Of a stretch of 64,000 nt of DNA, positions 13,288 to 24,834 are shown piece after piece; position 1 is the first letter of the stretch, and every line of letters starts with the position of its first letter. The notes beneath the pieces are model-generated. The model was not told where the DNA came from. It saw only the letters and a list, made by a program, of their open reading frames with translations, and searched no databases. The stretch lies in the NCBI GenBank assembly GCA_946807835.1, contig OX327712.1, positions 14,588,001-14,652,000 of the forward strand, in the 5' to 3' direction. The stretch comes from Ailanthus altissimus (taxonomy: Eukaryota > Streptophyta > Magnoliopsida > Sapindales > Simaroubaceae). Made by a program: the position numbers and the translations under genes.

Positions 13288-13658
13288 GCTCAGACTCTGA
13301 AGAAAAGTGAGACTTTGGGCTGGGTAGAAGCCCATTTGAGAAGTGAGATTTGGGCCTCGGTTGGCCGATAAGAAGTTAAAAATAACAACATAAAAGCATT
13401 TAATTTTTTTTAAATATTATAACAAATTTACTAATATTTATAATCAAATATTCATTATGGCGCGGTTTACAAAATTAAACTTACGAAATATCAAATTTAG
13501 TCTAATAAAAATTTAAAAAATATACCTACAAATCTAAATTTAAGAAGGCTAAAAGTATTTAACTTTTAAAAATAAAAATGTTAAAAATCATTAAGGTTGT
13601 TAAAAAAGTTATTTTTTTGAATTATTTTACAAATTAATTTTGATGCTTATGTTACCAT

Positions 13659-15070
13659 TATTGGTAATAAATAAAAGTTTTCTGTTTATAAAAATAAACG
13701 CAGCGGAAGTCAGATCGTCTTATTCATAATTACATGTATAAGGATATAAGATTACCATAATTTCTTATTTGGCTGATCTTGAATTGATTGGCTGCAATCT
13801 TTTTTATTATTCTCAATCTTTAAATTTAACGTGTGTGGGCGCGTAAATCTTTTTTAATCTCTAAAATCACTAATACTCAAATCTAAGATAATGCTATTAA
13901 TTAAATTCTTTTCCCACGTAAAAAAACATAAAATAATTTTTCTTGGTTGTCATTTTTTTTATTATTTTATACCTCTCATATATATAGGGATCTCCTTGGG
14001 GTATTTAGAATTTGATTAGGATTAAGAAATTAGAGTTTGATTAGAATTTGAGCTAGTAGAGAGACTGCAAGACTTATGAGCTTCCTAGCTCTAACTTAAA
14101 AGGCCTAGTCTTTATTATCTCATAATACACTAATTCTTCTAAGTTAACTCCGGACTATTCCACTAAAAGCCAATGCCTATACTCTAATAACTCATGTTAT
14201 AAAATAAAAGCTCATTTAATTAAAACTCTATTTAATTAAATTGGGTTTGGTCTTTACACCAACAATAACTACTTAATTGACCCTCTAATTGATGTCCATA
14301 ATTAAAGTTAGGCTATGAAAAAATACCTTACCTTTTTAATTACTTATTTACCCCTAAGTCACTGAATGCTCTAATTATCACTTTTAGTATGTCTATATTT
14401 GTAAATAAATTTACAAATAAATATTATTATTCAATAAATAATTTATTGAATAAACTGTGGCCACAGATTCTAATTATCAAATACTGCTAACAGCTTAGGT
14501 AGACATTAATTATTAGATTCCATCTTACAAATATATGTTCCTACAACCCATGAAATTATATCTCCAAACTATTGAGGTTTTGACCGTTTATATAGATCTC
14601 ACTCTGTGATAACTCAAAAGATACAACACATGAATGTAAATTCATTACCTGTTCAGAATTAAGATTAATAAAGTTTATTAAAACTTTTGTAAATTAAGAT
14701 CTACGACACTTAGTTAACCAGATCAAAATTCATAGTAGTCCTGTTCAATGTATCATATACACTAGTTTTTTTACTCGAAATCTCTACTTCGATGATCAAA
14801 ATAAATCATCCACTATAAGAAGCAAAAAACTATAACCTTACATAATGAAATGCCCTATTCATTAATGGTTGTAAACATGATTTAATTTATAAAAGAATTT
14901 GTAATTTATATCCTTTGTATTAGCATTATATGCCTAATACATAGGTCACATACTTTATAAATATAGGTTTATCAATGTATGTTCAATTATATATATAAAT
15001 AAATTTTATTAATCTAATAAAATATTATTTCACATGCTTTAAGGGCATAAATAACATTATATGTCTAACA
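13659..15070 (-). repeat. 3' LTR of the copia element
   Basis: 1412 bp, colinear with 23461-24829 apart from small indels. Shared landmarks are the 'aaacgcagcg(g)aag' block, the 'gaccgtttatatagatctcactc' region and the 'ctcgaaatctctacttcgatgatcaa' region, and the 'atgtctaaca' end. Confidence 0.93.
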
Positions 15071-15099
15071 ATCTCCCACTTGCCGTAAAGCATGTCAAG

Positions 15100-15553
15100 T
15101 AACTATTGAACCTAAATATTATTCATATAAGTTTTAAAACTCTTTACTAACAATGACTTAGGTGAATGGATCCACTATATTTTCTGCTTACGTAATCTTA
15201 GATACCATGACGTCATCATTTTGCACAAAACTCCATTACCAAACATGATTTTCTCTCAATGTATTTTCTTCTCTTGTGGTATTCAGTTCCTTAGATTGTG
15301 TTACTGCCTTTGCTATTATCTTAATAAAGAACAATAGGCATCTAATCACTAGATACCATCTTAAGCTCCATAAGAAACTTCTAGAGCTATATAGCCTATT
15401 TTGTAGTTTTAAATGCAACTGCATATTCAGCTTCTATGATGAAGTCTGCAATATATGATTGTTTTGTACTCTTCCAACTTATAACTTCACCACTTAAAGT
15501 GAACACATATCCTGAGAAAGATCCGGGTATCCTATGTTATTAGAATTCTGAAT
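15100..15553 (-). pseudogene. copia RNase H, C-terminal part
   Basis: The minus strand encodes the end of the copia RNase H region. It has a 'GYVFTLSGEVISWKS' stretch, then 'KQSYIADFIIEAEY', then 'KELNTTREENTLRE', with several stops. The domain is cut at 15553, where the Mutator-like element sits. The other half (including 'IGYTDSE') resumes at 16983. Confidence 0.8.
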
Positions 15554-16973
15554 TGAGATAAAGACAACTTTACCCTCATATTTTAGGTTAATTAATCAAT
15601 GGCAATCTAAGTTCAATCCATACGATCCTAAAATCCAAACTCACTCACAAGTATGGATTAAGATGTACGGCCTGAGTTTAGAATTTTGGCATCCGAAAAT
15701 TCTGATGGGGATAGCCAGGGGTATTGGTCTTCCATTGCAAATTGATAAGGCTACGTGAGATCAAACTTTTGGCTATTATACTAGAGTTTTTAAAAGTTGA
15801 GGTGGATCTTTCGGGACTGCTCCGTAATTCAGTAATGGTGGAACCTCCAGATGATGGTTTCCCCGTGGAGATTGTTTATGAAAATCTTCCGCCAAAGTGT
15901 TTCCTATGTGGCTTAATTGGTCATGGAAGGATGAATTGCCGTAACGATAGTAAATACCCAATTTTGCCTTAATCCATTAATATTTGTCGTTAATTTTAAT
16001 AGTGGAGGGTAAAAATATAATCTAGCCATATAAATAAATTACCCATTGAACGCGTGGTACAATCTTACCCATTCATTGTCTTTTCAAATACGTGGCAAAA
16101 TCACATTCATTAAGTTAATTTAATATAATTTTAAAAATAAACTTTTAATGATATGACACGTGTTAAAATATGATTAGTACTTTTAAACACGTGTCACTAT
16201 GTAATTGGTTTGTTTTTAAAATAATTTGTAAATAAATTAAAAAATTTTAAAAAAAACTGACACTGTCGCCGTAAACGACGGTCGGCCGACAACCATTTTT
16301 CAGTGACATGTCGACAATAAAAATTTATCAAATTTACATCATTGGACTCCATTTTTTTTTATCTACATAATGATGGGATCATTTTTTTTGTAAAAAAAAG
16401 AACAGAAATTTGTCAAAAATGGTTAAGAGTGGCGGCGGCCACCGCCGCCAGCCGTTAAACGGTGGGGCGATGACTTGCACCGCCACCACAAGTGGATAGA
16501 TCGACCGCTAATCTATCCACCTATGTTGGCGGTGTAAGTCACTGCCCCACCGTTTAACGGCAGTCGGCGGTGGCCACCGCCACTCTCCACCATTTTTGAC
16601 CATTTCTGTTCTTTTTTTACCAAAAATGATCTCATCACTGTGTAGATCAAGAAAAATGGAGTCCAATGATGTAAATTTGATAAATGTTTGTTGTTGGCAT
16701 ATCACCAAAAAATAGTGGTTGGCCAGTCGTCGTTTTCGGGGCCAGTGTAAGTTTTTATTTTTAATTTATTTTATTAATAATACAACCAATTATACAATGA
16801 CACATTTCTATTTTTATATTGGGAGTAAAATGATAAAAGTATATTAAATATAAATTTTTCATCCAAATTGACAACAAAAATTAACGGATTATGGCAAAAT
16901 TAGATATTTTATATCTAACGGGAGCAAAGTTGTTAATTAGCCTAAAATGTTAAAGTACAATTGTCTTTATCCC
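15554..16973. mobile_element. Mutator-like foldback element with captured sequence
   Basis: A 1420-bp element is flanked by a perfect 9-bp duplication, ATTCTGAAT (15545-15553 and 16974-16982), the target length typical of Mutator. The terminal inverted repeats read GAGATAAAGACAA...ATTTTAGGTTAATTAA on the left, and GGGATAAAGACAA...ATTTTAGGCTAATTAA on the complement of the right end. Inside, 15961-16905 is one long imperfect palindrome centred near 16504, with GC-rich inner arms (GGCGGCGGCCACCGCCGCC at 16432-16450). No transposase is present, so it is non-autonomous. A LINE ORF1 fragment replaces part of the left arm. It is inserted in the copia RNase H region. Confidence 0.88.
15600..15957 (+). 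pseudogene. Captured LINE ORF1 fragment (DUF4283 + zinc knuckle)
   Basis: The plus strand reads 'VKMYGLSFEFWHPKILMGIARGIGLPLQID'-like sequence (frames broken), then open sequence with 'VEVDLSGLL', 'FPVEIVYENLPPKCFLCG' and a CX2CX4HX4C knuckle ending at about 15940. This matches the DUF4283/zf-CCHC_4 class found in plant LINE ORF1. It differs clearly from the LINE at 1415-2857. It sits between the left terminal repeat and the left palindrome arm, with no matching sequence in the right arm. Confidence 0.72.
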
Positions 16974-16982
16974 ATTCTGAAT

Positions 16983-17741
16983 CTGTATACCCAATAGGTA
17001 TAAGATTCTCACTAAAATATACAAACATATAATCTTTCGTTTTCTGAAGGTATTTGAATATATGCTTTACTGCAATCCAGTGTTCTAGTCCTGGATTAAA
17101 TTGATATCCACTGATCATTCAAACTTACATAACAAACATTTGGTCTAGTACATGACATTGCATATAAGAGACTTCCCACTATTAATGCATAAGGAATACT
17201 TCTCATACAATCTATCTCTTCAGTTGTCTTAGGAAACTGATACTTGGATAGATCAATTCCATATCTAAATGAAAACAATCCCTTTAGGAATTATGCATGG
17301 CAAACTTGATCAGAATTTTGTTAATATACTCAGTTTGGGATAAGCCTAATATCTTTAACTTGAGATCCCTTAATACTTTGATCTCAGAGATGTTATTGTC
17401 CTCTTCTAGATCATTCATACAAAATAGTTAGATAACTATATTTTATCTGATGATAATGCTCATACATCATTTACAATGAGTAGTATATCATCTAAAATAC
17501 AGGACTAGAAAAATCACTAATCGCTTATCTATCTTCTTGTAAACACAAGGTTCATTAGGATTTTGATCAAAACAAAATGATTTGATTGCCTTATCAAATA
17601 TGATGTTCCATGATCTAGATGTTTGTTTAAGCCCATAGATAGATTTTTGCAGTTTACAAACCATATGTTCTTGGCTTATAGCTATAAAACAATCTGGTTG
17701 TATCATATAGATACTTTCTTCAAGATTGCCATTAAGAAAGG
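16983..17741 (-). pseudogene. copia reverse transcriptase/RNase H, middle part
   Basis: From 17741 downward the minus strand encodes 'LNGNLEESIYMIQP', 'VCKLQKSIYGLKQTSRSWN' and 'FDKAIKSFCFDQNPNEPCVYKK', typical RT palm/thumb sequence of copia. Next come 'PYALIVGSLLYAMSCTRPN' and 'IGYTDSE' of the RNase H junction. The YVDD-type catalytic motif is eroded (the 'LVLYF' area at about 17490, then a frameshift). The reading is split from its N-terminal half by the solo LTR at 17742-19129. Confidence 0.85.
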
Positions 17742-19129
17742 TGTTGTGTGATTTCTATAACACAAACTAACGCAAATGCACGTTATCGCAACAAGTAATA
17801 TATGATAAGTAGAGTGTCGATCCCACGAGAAAATGTTATTACTACTTGCTAAGTACTAAAATTATGTTCTCATATTCTTATTCAAGTTATTGGCAATTCA
17901 AATATTGTTATATCTAAACTAACTAAATAAAAAGAATAATTACAAAAATTGAGCAAAGAGAACAAACGTGATAGCACAAATACTCAAATGCCTAGGATTA
18001 CAACAATCCTTCAATACCTCACTTGAATTCAATTACTCCCCTTAGAACTATCAATATGAATGTTAACCAAGAACTCTAATATCCTCACAAGCATCTTTCG
18101 ATGGTCAAGTGAGTATATATCATTCAATCAATTATCTATATGTCTATGATAACAAATTGAAATAAGATTTATTAAGTTCAAATTCTCTAAATGGTCATAT
18201 ATGCCATATGAGTACATGTCTATCTTATATGGAACTCATGCTTTTGCACAATGATCATACATCAATTTATCCATGGCCAACATAAAATTTTCTTTTTCAA
18301 GTTCATTAAGGTTCCCTAATCAATCTAATACATTGTCATATAATTAGATGCATTAAGCATATAACAAATTGAACAATTCCATACCAATATGATAAATAAG
18401 GAAAAATAATCAATCCAAGCTACATATTGAGTTCACATTATAATCCTAACAATAAAACGTAATTTATAATTGAAAACATAAGTTTAGAGCATCTAACAAC
18501 ATCATTATACATGCTAGAATCAATAACAAATACGAAATTGAAGAGAATGAGAAATTTCCCTTATGCAATGGTGATGTTCTTCCTCCAAAATGCAGAAATT
18601 CTTCTTCTTCCTTTTGATTTTTGCCTCTTGTTGTTGATTCTTGATTCTAAGACCTAAATGAAGTGTTTATTTTCGTGCTCTCTACTGCCCAACTCCTTTT
18701 GGCTCAACAATGGGCGTTTATATAGGTTTAGGATTTCAAAAAAAGAATAAAAATGCCTTTAAAGAGTGCCCAAAATTCAGTGCCGCGACATTCGGGTTCA
18801 ATGCCGCGACATTCGAATTCAATGTCGTGGCGCTCACTCTCTAGAATTGGCGCCTCGGCACTCAAATTGAATGCCCCGGTATTACACTGTTCATGCACTA
18901 TAGAAATTGCATTGTTCACTCGTACTGTTCACGTTTTGAGCATTTTAGTTCCTTTTTGAATTCTCATCTCAAATAGCTTCATTTGCATCCGATTTCTGGT
19001 ATTTTTGCTCCGATAGTGCTTAAACCTATAAAACAGCATTAATATACATAAATAGCCTAATTATTGGGATAAATTGAACAACCATCAAGTTTAGGAGGAT
19101 TAAATACTTTATACAATTACGCCCTATCA
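17742..19129 (-). mobile_element. Solo LTR nested in copia RT (family L2)
   Basis: 1388 bp. In minus orientation it starts TGATAGGGCGTAATTG and ends CACACAACA. It interrupts the RT exactly between '...MDVKTAF' and 'LNGNLEE', which join in frame without it. The flanks are AAAGG (17737-17741) and AAAAG (19130-19134), a target duplication with one change. A related LTR lies at 36513-37902. A TATATAAA box (18717-18724, minus) follows a GC-rich tract containing two copies of TGCCGCGACATTCG (18781-18815). Confidence 0.82.
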
Positions 19130-20200
19130 AAAAGCAGTCTTGACATCCATTTTCCAAATCTCATAATCAAGATTTGCTGCAATGGATAAGAGAATTCTAA
19201 TAAACTTAAGCATGGCTACCAGCGAAAAGGTCTCCTCATAATCGATACCTTCTTTCTAAGTGTACCCTTTAGCAACAAACCTAACTTTGAAGGTTTCTAC
19301 CTTCCCATCTACCACTCTTTCTCTTGTAGACCCATTTACACCCTATGGGTTTTATCCCTTCAAGTTTCTCTACAAGTTCCCAGACTTATTAAAATACATG
19401 GAATCCATTTCTAATTTCATAGCTTTATGCCAATGGTTTGCATCTTTATCAACCATTGCTTCATCATAATTAGTGGGATCTAGTTCATGCTCATCAGAGA
19501 CTGCTTAAAATGACTCTCCAATTAACATGACCTAGTTGGACATCTAATAATTCTTCCACTATGACGAAGTACCGGTGGTTGTTGTTCTACAACTGCTCTG
19601 GTTGGTTATTATGATCTGGATTGGGAATTAACTCATTGACTATATCAGGCACAATATTAGAGTTCCCAGATAACTCATTAATGATTATTTTACTCATAGA
19701 CTTGAAGTCTTTCATATAGTCTTCTTCAAGAAATATTGCATTAGTGCTAACTAATACTTTCTTATCTTGAGAACTATAAAAAAGACTTCCTCTTATTCCT
19801 TTAGGATAGCCAACAAACAGATAAACTTCTAACTTAGATTCCAACTTGTCTGTCTTCCATTTTAGCACATGAGTTGGACAACCCCATATATGTATGTGAC
19901 GTAAACTTGGTTTACGTCCTATCCACATTTTTAAACGTATTTTAGGGACTGACTTAGATGGAATTAAATTAAAAAGATACATTATTGTTTCTAAGGTACA
20001 ACCCTAGAACGAGATGGATAAAACTAAATAACTTATCATTGACCTCACCATTTTAATAAGAGTTCTATTTCTCCTTTCTGCTACACTATTTTGTTGGGGT
20101 GACCCTGGTGTAGTCAACTGGGATAATATCTCATTGTCTAACAAATAGGTCATGAACTCATTATAAAGGTATTCGTTACCTCGATCAGATTGAAGTGTCT
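19130..20200 (-). pseudogene. copia integrase C terminus to RT N terminus
   Basis: The minus strand encodes the end of integrase ('PSKSVPKIRLKMWIGRKPSL', 'IWGCPTHV', 'KLESKLEVYLFVGYPKG') and the linker. The start of RT follows ('HWHKAMKLEMDSMY', 'RFVAKGYT', 'GIDYEETFSLVAMLKFIRILL', 'YEIWKMDVKTAF'). Several stops and frameshifts are present, notably at 19985-20200 and 19500-19560. No functional polyprotein could be made. Confidence 0.8.
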
Positions 20201-20970
20201 TTATGTGTTTCTTGATTGTCTTTCTACTTCTGCCTGAAACTCTTTAAATTTATTAAACGCCTCAGACTTGTGACGCATTAGGTACTCATAACTGAATTTA
20301 GAGTAATCATCAATGAAAGTGATAAAATATTCATAACCTCCCCTAACTTGTGTGCTGATGGGCCCACACACGTCAGAGTATACTAATTCTACCATTTCAA
20401 TGGCTCTATTACCTTTAGTATTAAAGGGTCTTTTGGTCATTTTACCTTCTATACAGGATTCACAAACTGGTAATGGTTCAATATCCAATGAACTCAAAGG
20501 TCCATCTTTGACCAGTCTTTGGATCCTATCTAGACTACTATGACCAAGATATAGATGCCATAGATACATTTGATTAATGGGAGTCACTTTAATCCTTTTA
20601 TGATGATTAGATTCATTATTCAATTCTGTGTCATGCAGTGAGTTGATTTTAGGATATATGTAATATAGATTGTTAACTAGTGCACCAGAACATATAAATG
20701 ATTTATTTCTTTTGATCACCATAGTTAAGTCAAATATAACAGAATAACCAAATTTATTCAAATAACTAACTGAAATCAAATTACGTTTGAGTTTCGGTAC
20801 TAACAAACAATCATCTAATACTAATGTTCTAAAATCATCAAAATAAAGTGGAACAACTCTCGCTGCTTTGGCTGCAACAGTTACGTCATTCCTAGCCTTA
20901 GACTAATATCTCCTTCATTGAGTTGTCTGGTTTCCTGAAACCCTTGCAATGAATTGCAAATATAATTAGT
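20201..20970 (-). pseudogene. copia protease end and integrase catalytic core
   Basis: The open stretch of 201 codons (20201-20806) carries 'LLVPKLKRNLISVSYL', which follows the protease. Then comes the integrase HHCC zinc site (HLYLGHSSLDR...CESCIEGKM). The catalytic core has Asp residues in 'YSDVCGPI' and 'FIDDYSKF'. The distal Glu region is lost to a stop after 'VERQSRNT'. Integrase joins retrotransposon cDNA to the host genome; this copy cannot be functional. Confidence 0.87.
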
Positions 20971-21459
20971 GGCTCAAGAATCTACTACTTAGGAATCAGT
21001 AGAATCAACCACTAAGCATGTTTCAATGAAAAGAATTTTACCAGAAGGTGAAGCTGTCCTTTTAGTTATTGAAAACTTAACTAAAGGACAGTTTCTCTTC
21101 CAATGCCCTTTAATGCCACATTGGAAACAATTTCCTTTGGACCTTACTACATTTTTATGAATTTGCACAAACTCTAAATTAAATGTTTCCTTTGGCTTAT
21201 TTTTCTTCTTCTTACTACTCTTTCCTCTAGGATTGAGACCAAAAGATGAACATGGGCCATTAGTCAATTGACTATTATAAGCATCTATTCCATTTTGGGG
21301 CGCATTTTCATTAGGTATTTGAGTGCATTTATCAGTCAGGACATATTTGTGCTTTTCAACTGTGAGTTCAATATCTAAGTTCCTTTCCTAATCCACATAA
21401 TTATTTCCAGTTAACTTATTTTGGTTATGGATGGATGCTAGTGGGCTAAATGAAGACAT
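20971..21459 (-). pseudogene. copia gag, internally deleted
   Basis: The gag start ATG is at 21459 ('SPLASIHNQNKLTGNNYVD', the usual copia gag N terminus). After 'VLTDKCTQIPNENAPQ' the sequence jumps to 'GLNPRGKSSKKKKNK' and a zinc knuckle CFQCGIKGHWKRNC. The ~120 residues of capsid normally between them are missing. A stop follows 'VVDSTDS' before the protease. Confidence 0.8.
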
Positions 21460-23446
21460 GATTCTGAAAAATAAATTCATACATGAGCATACATTATCTG
21501 AAAGTATGTGTTACTTTTGTATGAATACATAAAATGCATTTATGTAGAACTCTTTAACTACATTATATATCGGTAATCTAATTTTCATTCAAAATACACC
21601 TCTGTAGGGTGGTCGTATCTGTCATAAATTAGACTAATACCATACTAATTTATTATTATTATCTAGATATCTCATATCAAATAATATAAACTACCGATTC
21701 TTTGGCCCTTAGATTTAATTGACAAGAACTCCGTAGGGAGGATATCAATCAACATAAGTTGAGTGTACAACTATTATTTCAATCCTTTATATTTCCTAAT
21801 TAAAAAAGCCACCATAGGGTAGTCAGTTTCGTATGAGTCTTATATTGGATCTTATCCTTTAAGGAAGTCCTATCTAGTAACCAGTTCTGATTAATACCCT
21901 CCGTAGGGAGCTCATAATATTTTAGGTAAGGCATTAATCTACCTTACTATAGGACTAATAGTGGAGGCCATGGGCTTTATGCCTAAAGTCATCTCTCACT
22001 CAATATTTTAATTTTTATAGTTTTTAATTAATTTATAAGATGACGTTCTAGTCATTAATATTTAATTTAATTTTCATAAAATAATTAATAAGGTTATATC
22101 AAATAATAAATTAATATAATATTAAAATTATGACAATAATCTTATTCTAATCTCATTAGAACATTAATGTCATACAATATGATATATTTTATACATGAAC
22201 ATGTAAATATGGCACTCTTAATCTATATGACATGTTATTCATCTAATCAATTAACTAGATAAATAAATAAATAACTCATAATTCATGACTTTTTCTAAAA
22301 AGAAAAATATTAAAAGTAAGCCTAAATTCTTCAAAATCTTCATTGAAGTCAACTTTAGCTCTTCCATAATGTTACCTCCTCTTGCTTGTCTTCTTTTATA
22401 GGCTTAGATTTTGGGTTTTCTAATTTTCTTTGGTCCACTTATTTTAAAAATAAATTAGGCTTATTTTAGGCTTTAAAATTTCTTTGGGCCTTCAAAAAAA
22501 ATTTAAATAAAAAATATTTTTAAACCCAATAATTTTAATAAAATTTTATAAAATTTAAACCACAATTAAAAGGAGTTTGGGCTAATTTTGAATTTGTAAA
22601 TACCCAAAATTAGTTCAAAAATAAATTTTGGTCAAACTTGAGGACCTATTAACAAACATCTCAAAGTTCTTTAGCCAAACTATAATTACCTAAGTCTTGA
22701 AGGGGGCTGAGTGAAATAAAAATTCTTTTATGGCAAACTTTTAATTGTCTATTTGTACATAATGCAAACTTTTTGACCATAAACAGAATTATTTATAACG
22801 AGGAAAGGCCTATGTGATATTTGCCAGTGAAACTATAATTCCACAATATTTACCCTCGTCGCTCCTTCTCTCTCTCTTCCCACCGCCGGCCCAGATTTCG
22901 ACTTTGCTTCCAGCCGCCGTTCGATGCTTAGGAGAACGCCGACTTCAAAAGATGTCGACCATCTTTCCCCGCCGCGTGGATAACCAAAAATTCATCAATT
23001 CGTCACCGGTTGCCTCACCAAGCTGCCACTGCTGATCCTTGCCGTGTCCGACCACCGCTATGATGCAACAATTGGCACGCACGCTGCTACCAAAATTAAT
23101 GGCAGTCGTGCATGGTAGCATTTCCAGCGGCTTATCTTCTTCTCTCATGTTGGTTTTTCCTTTTTTTATTTTTATTTTATATAATTACAACAAAATAAAA
23201 AAAATATTTAATCCAAAATTTAATCTAATCAAGAGGAAAAATTGTGATATAATTTCATCACCCCCTCTTGTTACAATTTCAAGAAAAAATACAAATAAAT
23301 ATCTAACCATAAATTATTGGGCATAACCATTTATCACATAATTAATAAAAATAACAATATAAATTAATATGCAATTGGTGCCACAATTAATAATTACTGC
23401 TATGCACAAAATAAACTATACTATACGTGTAATATGAAACAAGGCG
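21460..23446 (-). other. Long 5' leader of the copia element
   Basis: Non-coding stretch of about 2 kb between primer site and gag. It contains a GC-rich block at about 22850-23130 unlike the AT-rich remainder, with ORFs on both strands (22814-23035 and 22945-23148) that match no family I recognise. Near 21600-21980 short phrases such as 'ccgtaggg' recur (about 21601, 21731, 21901) at uneven spacing. Confidence 0.6.
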
Positions 23447-23458
23447 GCTCTGGTACCA
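23447..23458 (-). other. Primer binding site of the copia element
   Basis: The complement reads TGGTACCAGAGC, one base from TGGTATCAGAGC, the plant copia site paired with initiator-Met tRNA. It lies two bases from the LTR end, as expected. Confidence 0.9.
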
Positions 23459-23460
23459 AT

Positions 23461-24829
23461 TGTTGGTAATAAATAAAAATAAACGCAGCGAAAGCCAGAT
23501 CGTCTTGTTCATAATTATATGTATAGGGTAGAAAATTACCTCAATTCTTTACTTTGGCAGATCTTGAATTGACTGGCTGCAATCTTCTCTACTATCCTCA
23601 ATCTTCAAACTCAACGCGTGGATCTTTCTTAATCTCTAAAATCACTAATACTCAAAACTGAAAGAATTGTATTAATTAAATTCTTTTCCTACATAAGAAT
23701 ACATAAAGAATTTTTCTCTGTATAGTTGTCGTTTTTTTTATTATTCCATACCTCCCATATATATATAGATCTCTTTTGGGTATTTAGAATTTGATTAGAA
23801 TTAAGAAATTAGAGTTTGATTAAAATTTGAGCTAGTAGAGAGACTACAAGACCCATGAGCTTCCTAGCTCTAACTTAATTAAAAGACCTAGTCCTTATTA
23901 TCTCATAATACATCAATTCTTCTAAGTTAACCCCAGAATATTCCACTAAAAGCCAATGGCTGTACTCTAGTAACCCATGTTATAAAATAAAAGCTTATTT
24001 AATTAAAACTCAATTTAATTAAATTGGACTTGGTCTTTAGATCAACAATAACCACTTAATTGACCTTCTAATTGATGTCTATAATTGACCTTCTAATTGC
24101 TTATTTAATTACTTATTTACCCCTAAATTACTGAATGCTCTAATAATCACTTTTAATATGTCTATATGTATAAATAAATTTACAAATAAATAATATTATT
24201 TAATAAATAATTTATTGAATAAAATGTAGTCACAGATTTTAATGATCAAATACTGCAAACAGCTTAAGTGGACATTAATTATTATATTTCATTTTGCAAA
24301 TACATGTTCCTACAACCATGAAATTATATCTCTAAGCTATTGAAGTTTTGACCGTTTATATAGATCTCACTCAATGATAATTCAAAAGATACAACACATG
24401 AATGTAAATTCATTACCTGTTCATTATTAAGGTTAATCAAGTTTATTAAAACTTTTGTGAATTAAGATCTACGACATTTAGTTAACTAGATCGAAATTCA
24501 CAATAGTCTTGTTTAATGTATTATATACACTAGTTTTTTTACTCGAAATCTCTACTTCGATGATCAAGGTAAATCATTCACTATAAAAAGCAAAAAACTA
24601 CAACCTTATATAATGAAATGTCCTATTTATTAATAATTATGAACATGATTTAATTTATAAAGAACTTGTGATCTATAACCTTTGTATTAGCATCATATGC
24701 ATAATACATAGATCACATATTTTATAAATATGGGTTTATCAATGTATACTCATATATATAAACTTCATTAATTTAATAAAATGTTATTTCATATGTTTTA
24801 AGGATATAAATAACATTACATGTCTAACA
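23461..24829 (-). repeat. 5' LTR of the copia element
   Basis: 1369 bp, colinear with 13659-15070. Its terminal TGTTGG/TCTAACA (plus-strand view) are intact, unlike the partner, whose outer end is mutated to TATTGG. Confidence 0.93.
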
Positions 24830-24834
24830 ACCAT

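Larger units (their letters stand above)
13659..24829 (-). mobile_element. Ty1/copia LTR retrotransposon, full-length but defective
   Basis: Two direct repeats form the LTRs: 23461-24829 (5' LTR in element orientation) and 13659-15070 (3' LTR). The ends read TGTTAGACAT...CCAACA, with one mutated end at 13659. The 5-bp target duplication ACCAT flanks it at 13654-13658 and 24830-24834. The primer site reads TGGTACCAGAGC (23447-23458), close to the initiator-Met tRNA complement TGGTATCAGAGC. A polypurine tract, GCAAGTGGGAGAT in element sense, abuts the 3' LTR at 15071-15083. The order gag, protease, integrase, RT, RNase H marks copia. The LTRs differ at many sites and the coding region has many stops, so the insertion is old and not autonomous. 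A Mutator-like element and a solo LTR are nested inside. Confidence 0.93.

Noticed and set aside
22814..23326. ORFs on both strands in a GC-rich block
   Set aside because: The block sits in the 5' leader of the copia element. The ORFs overlap on opposite strands and match no known family.
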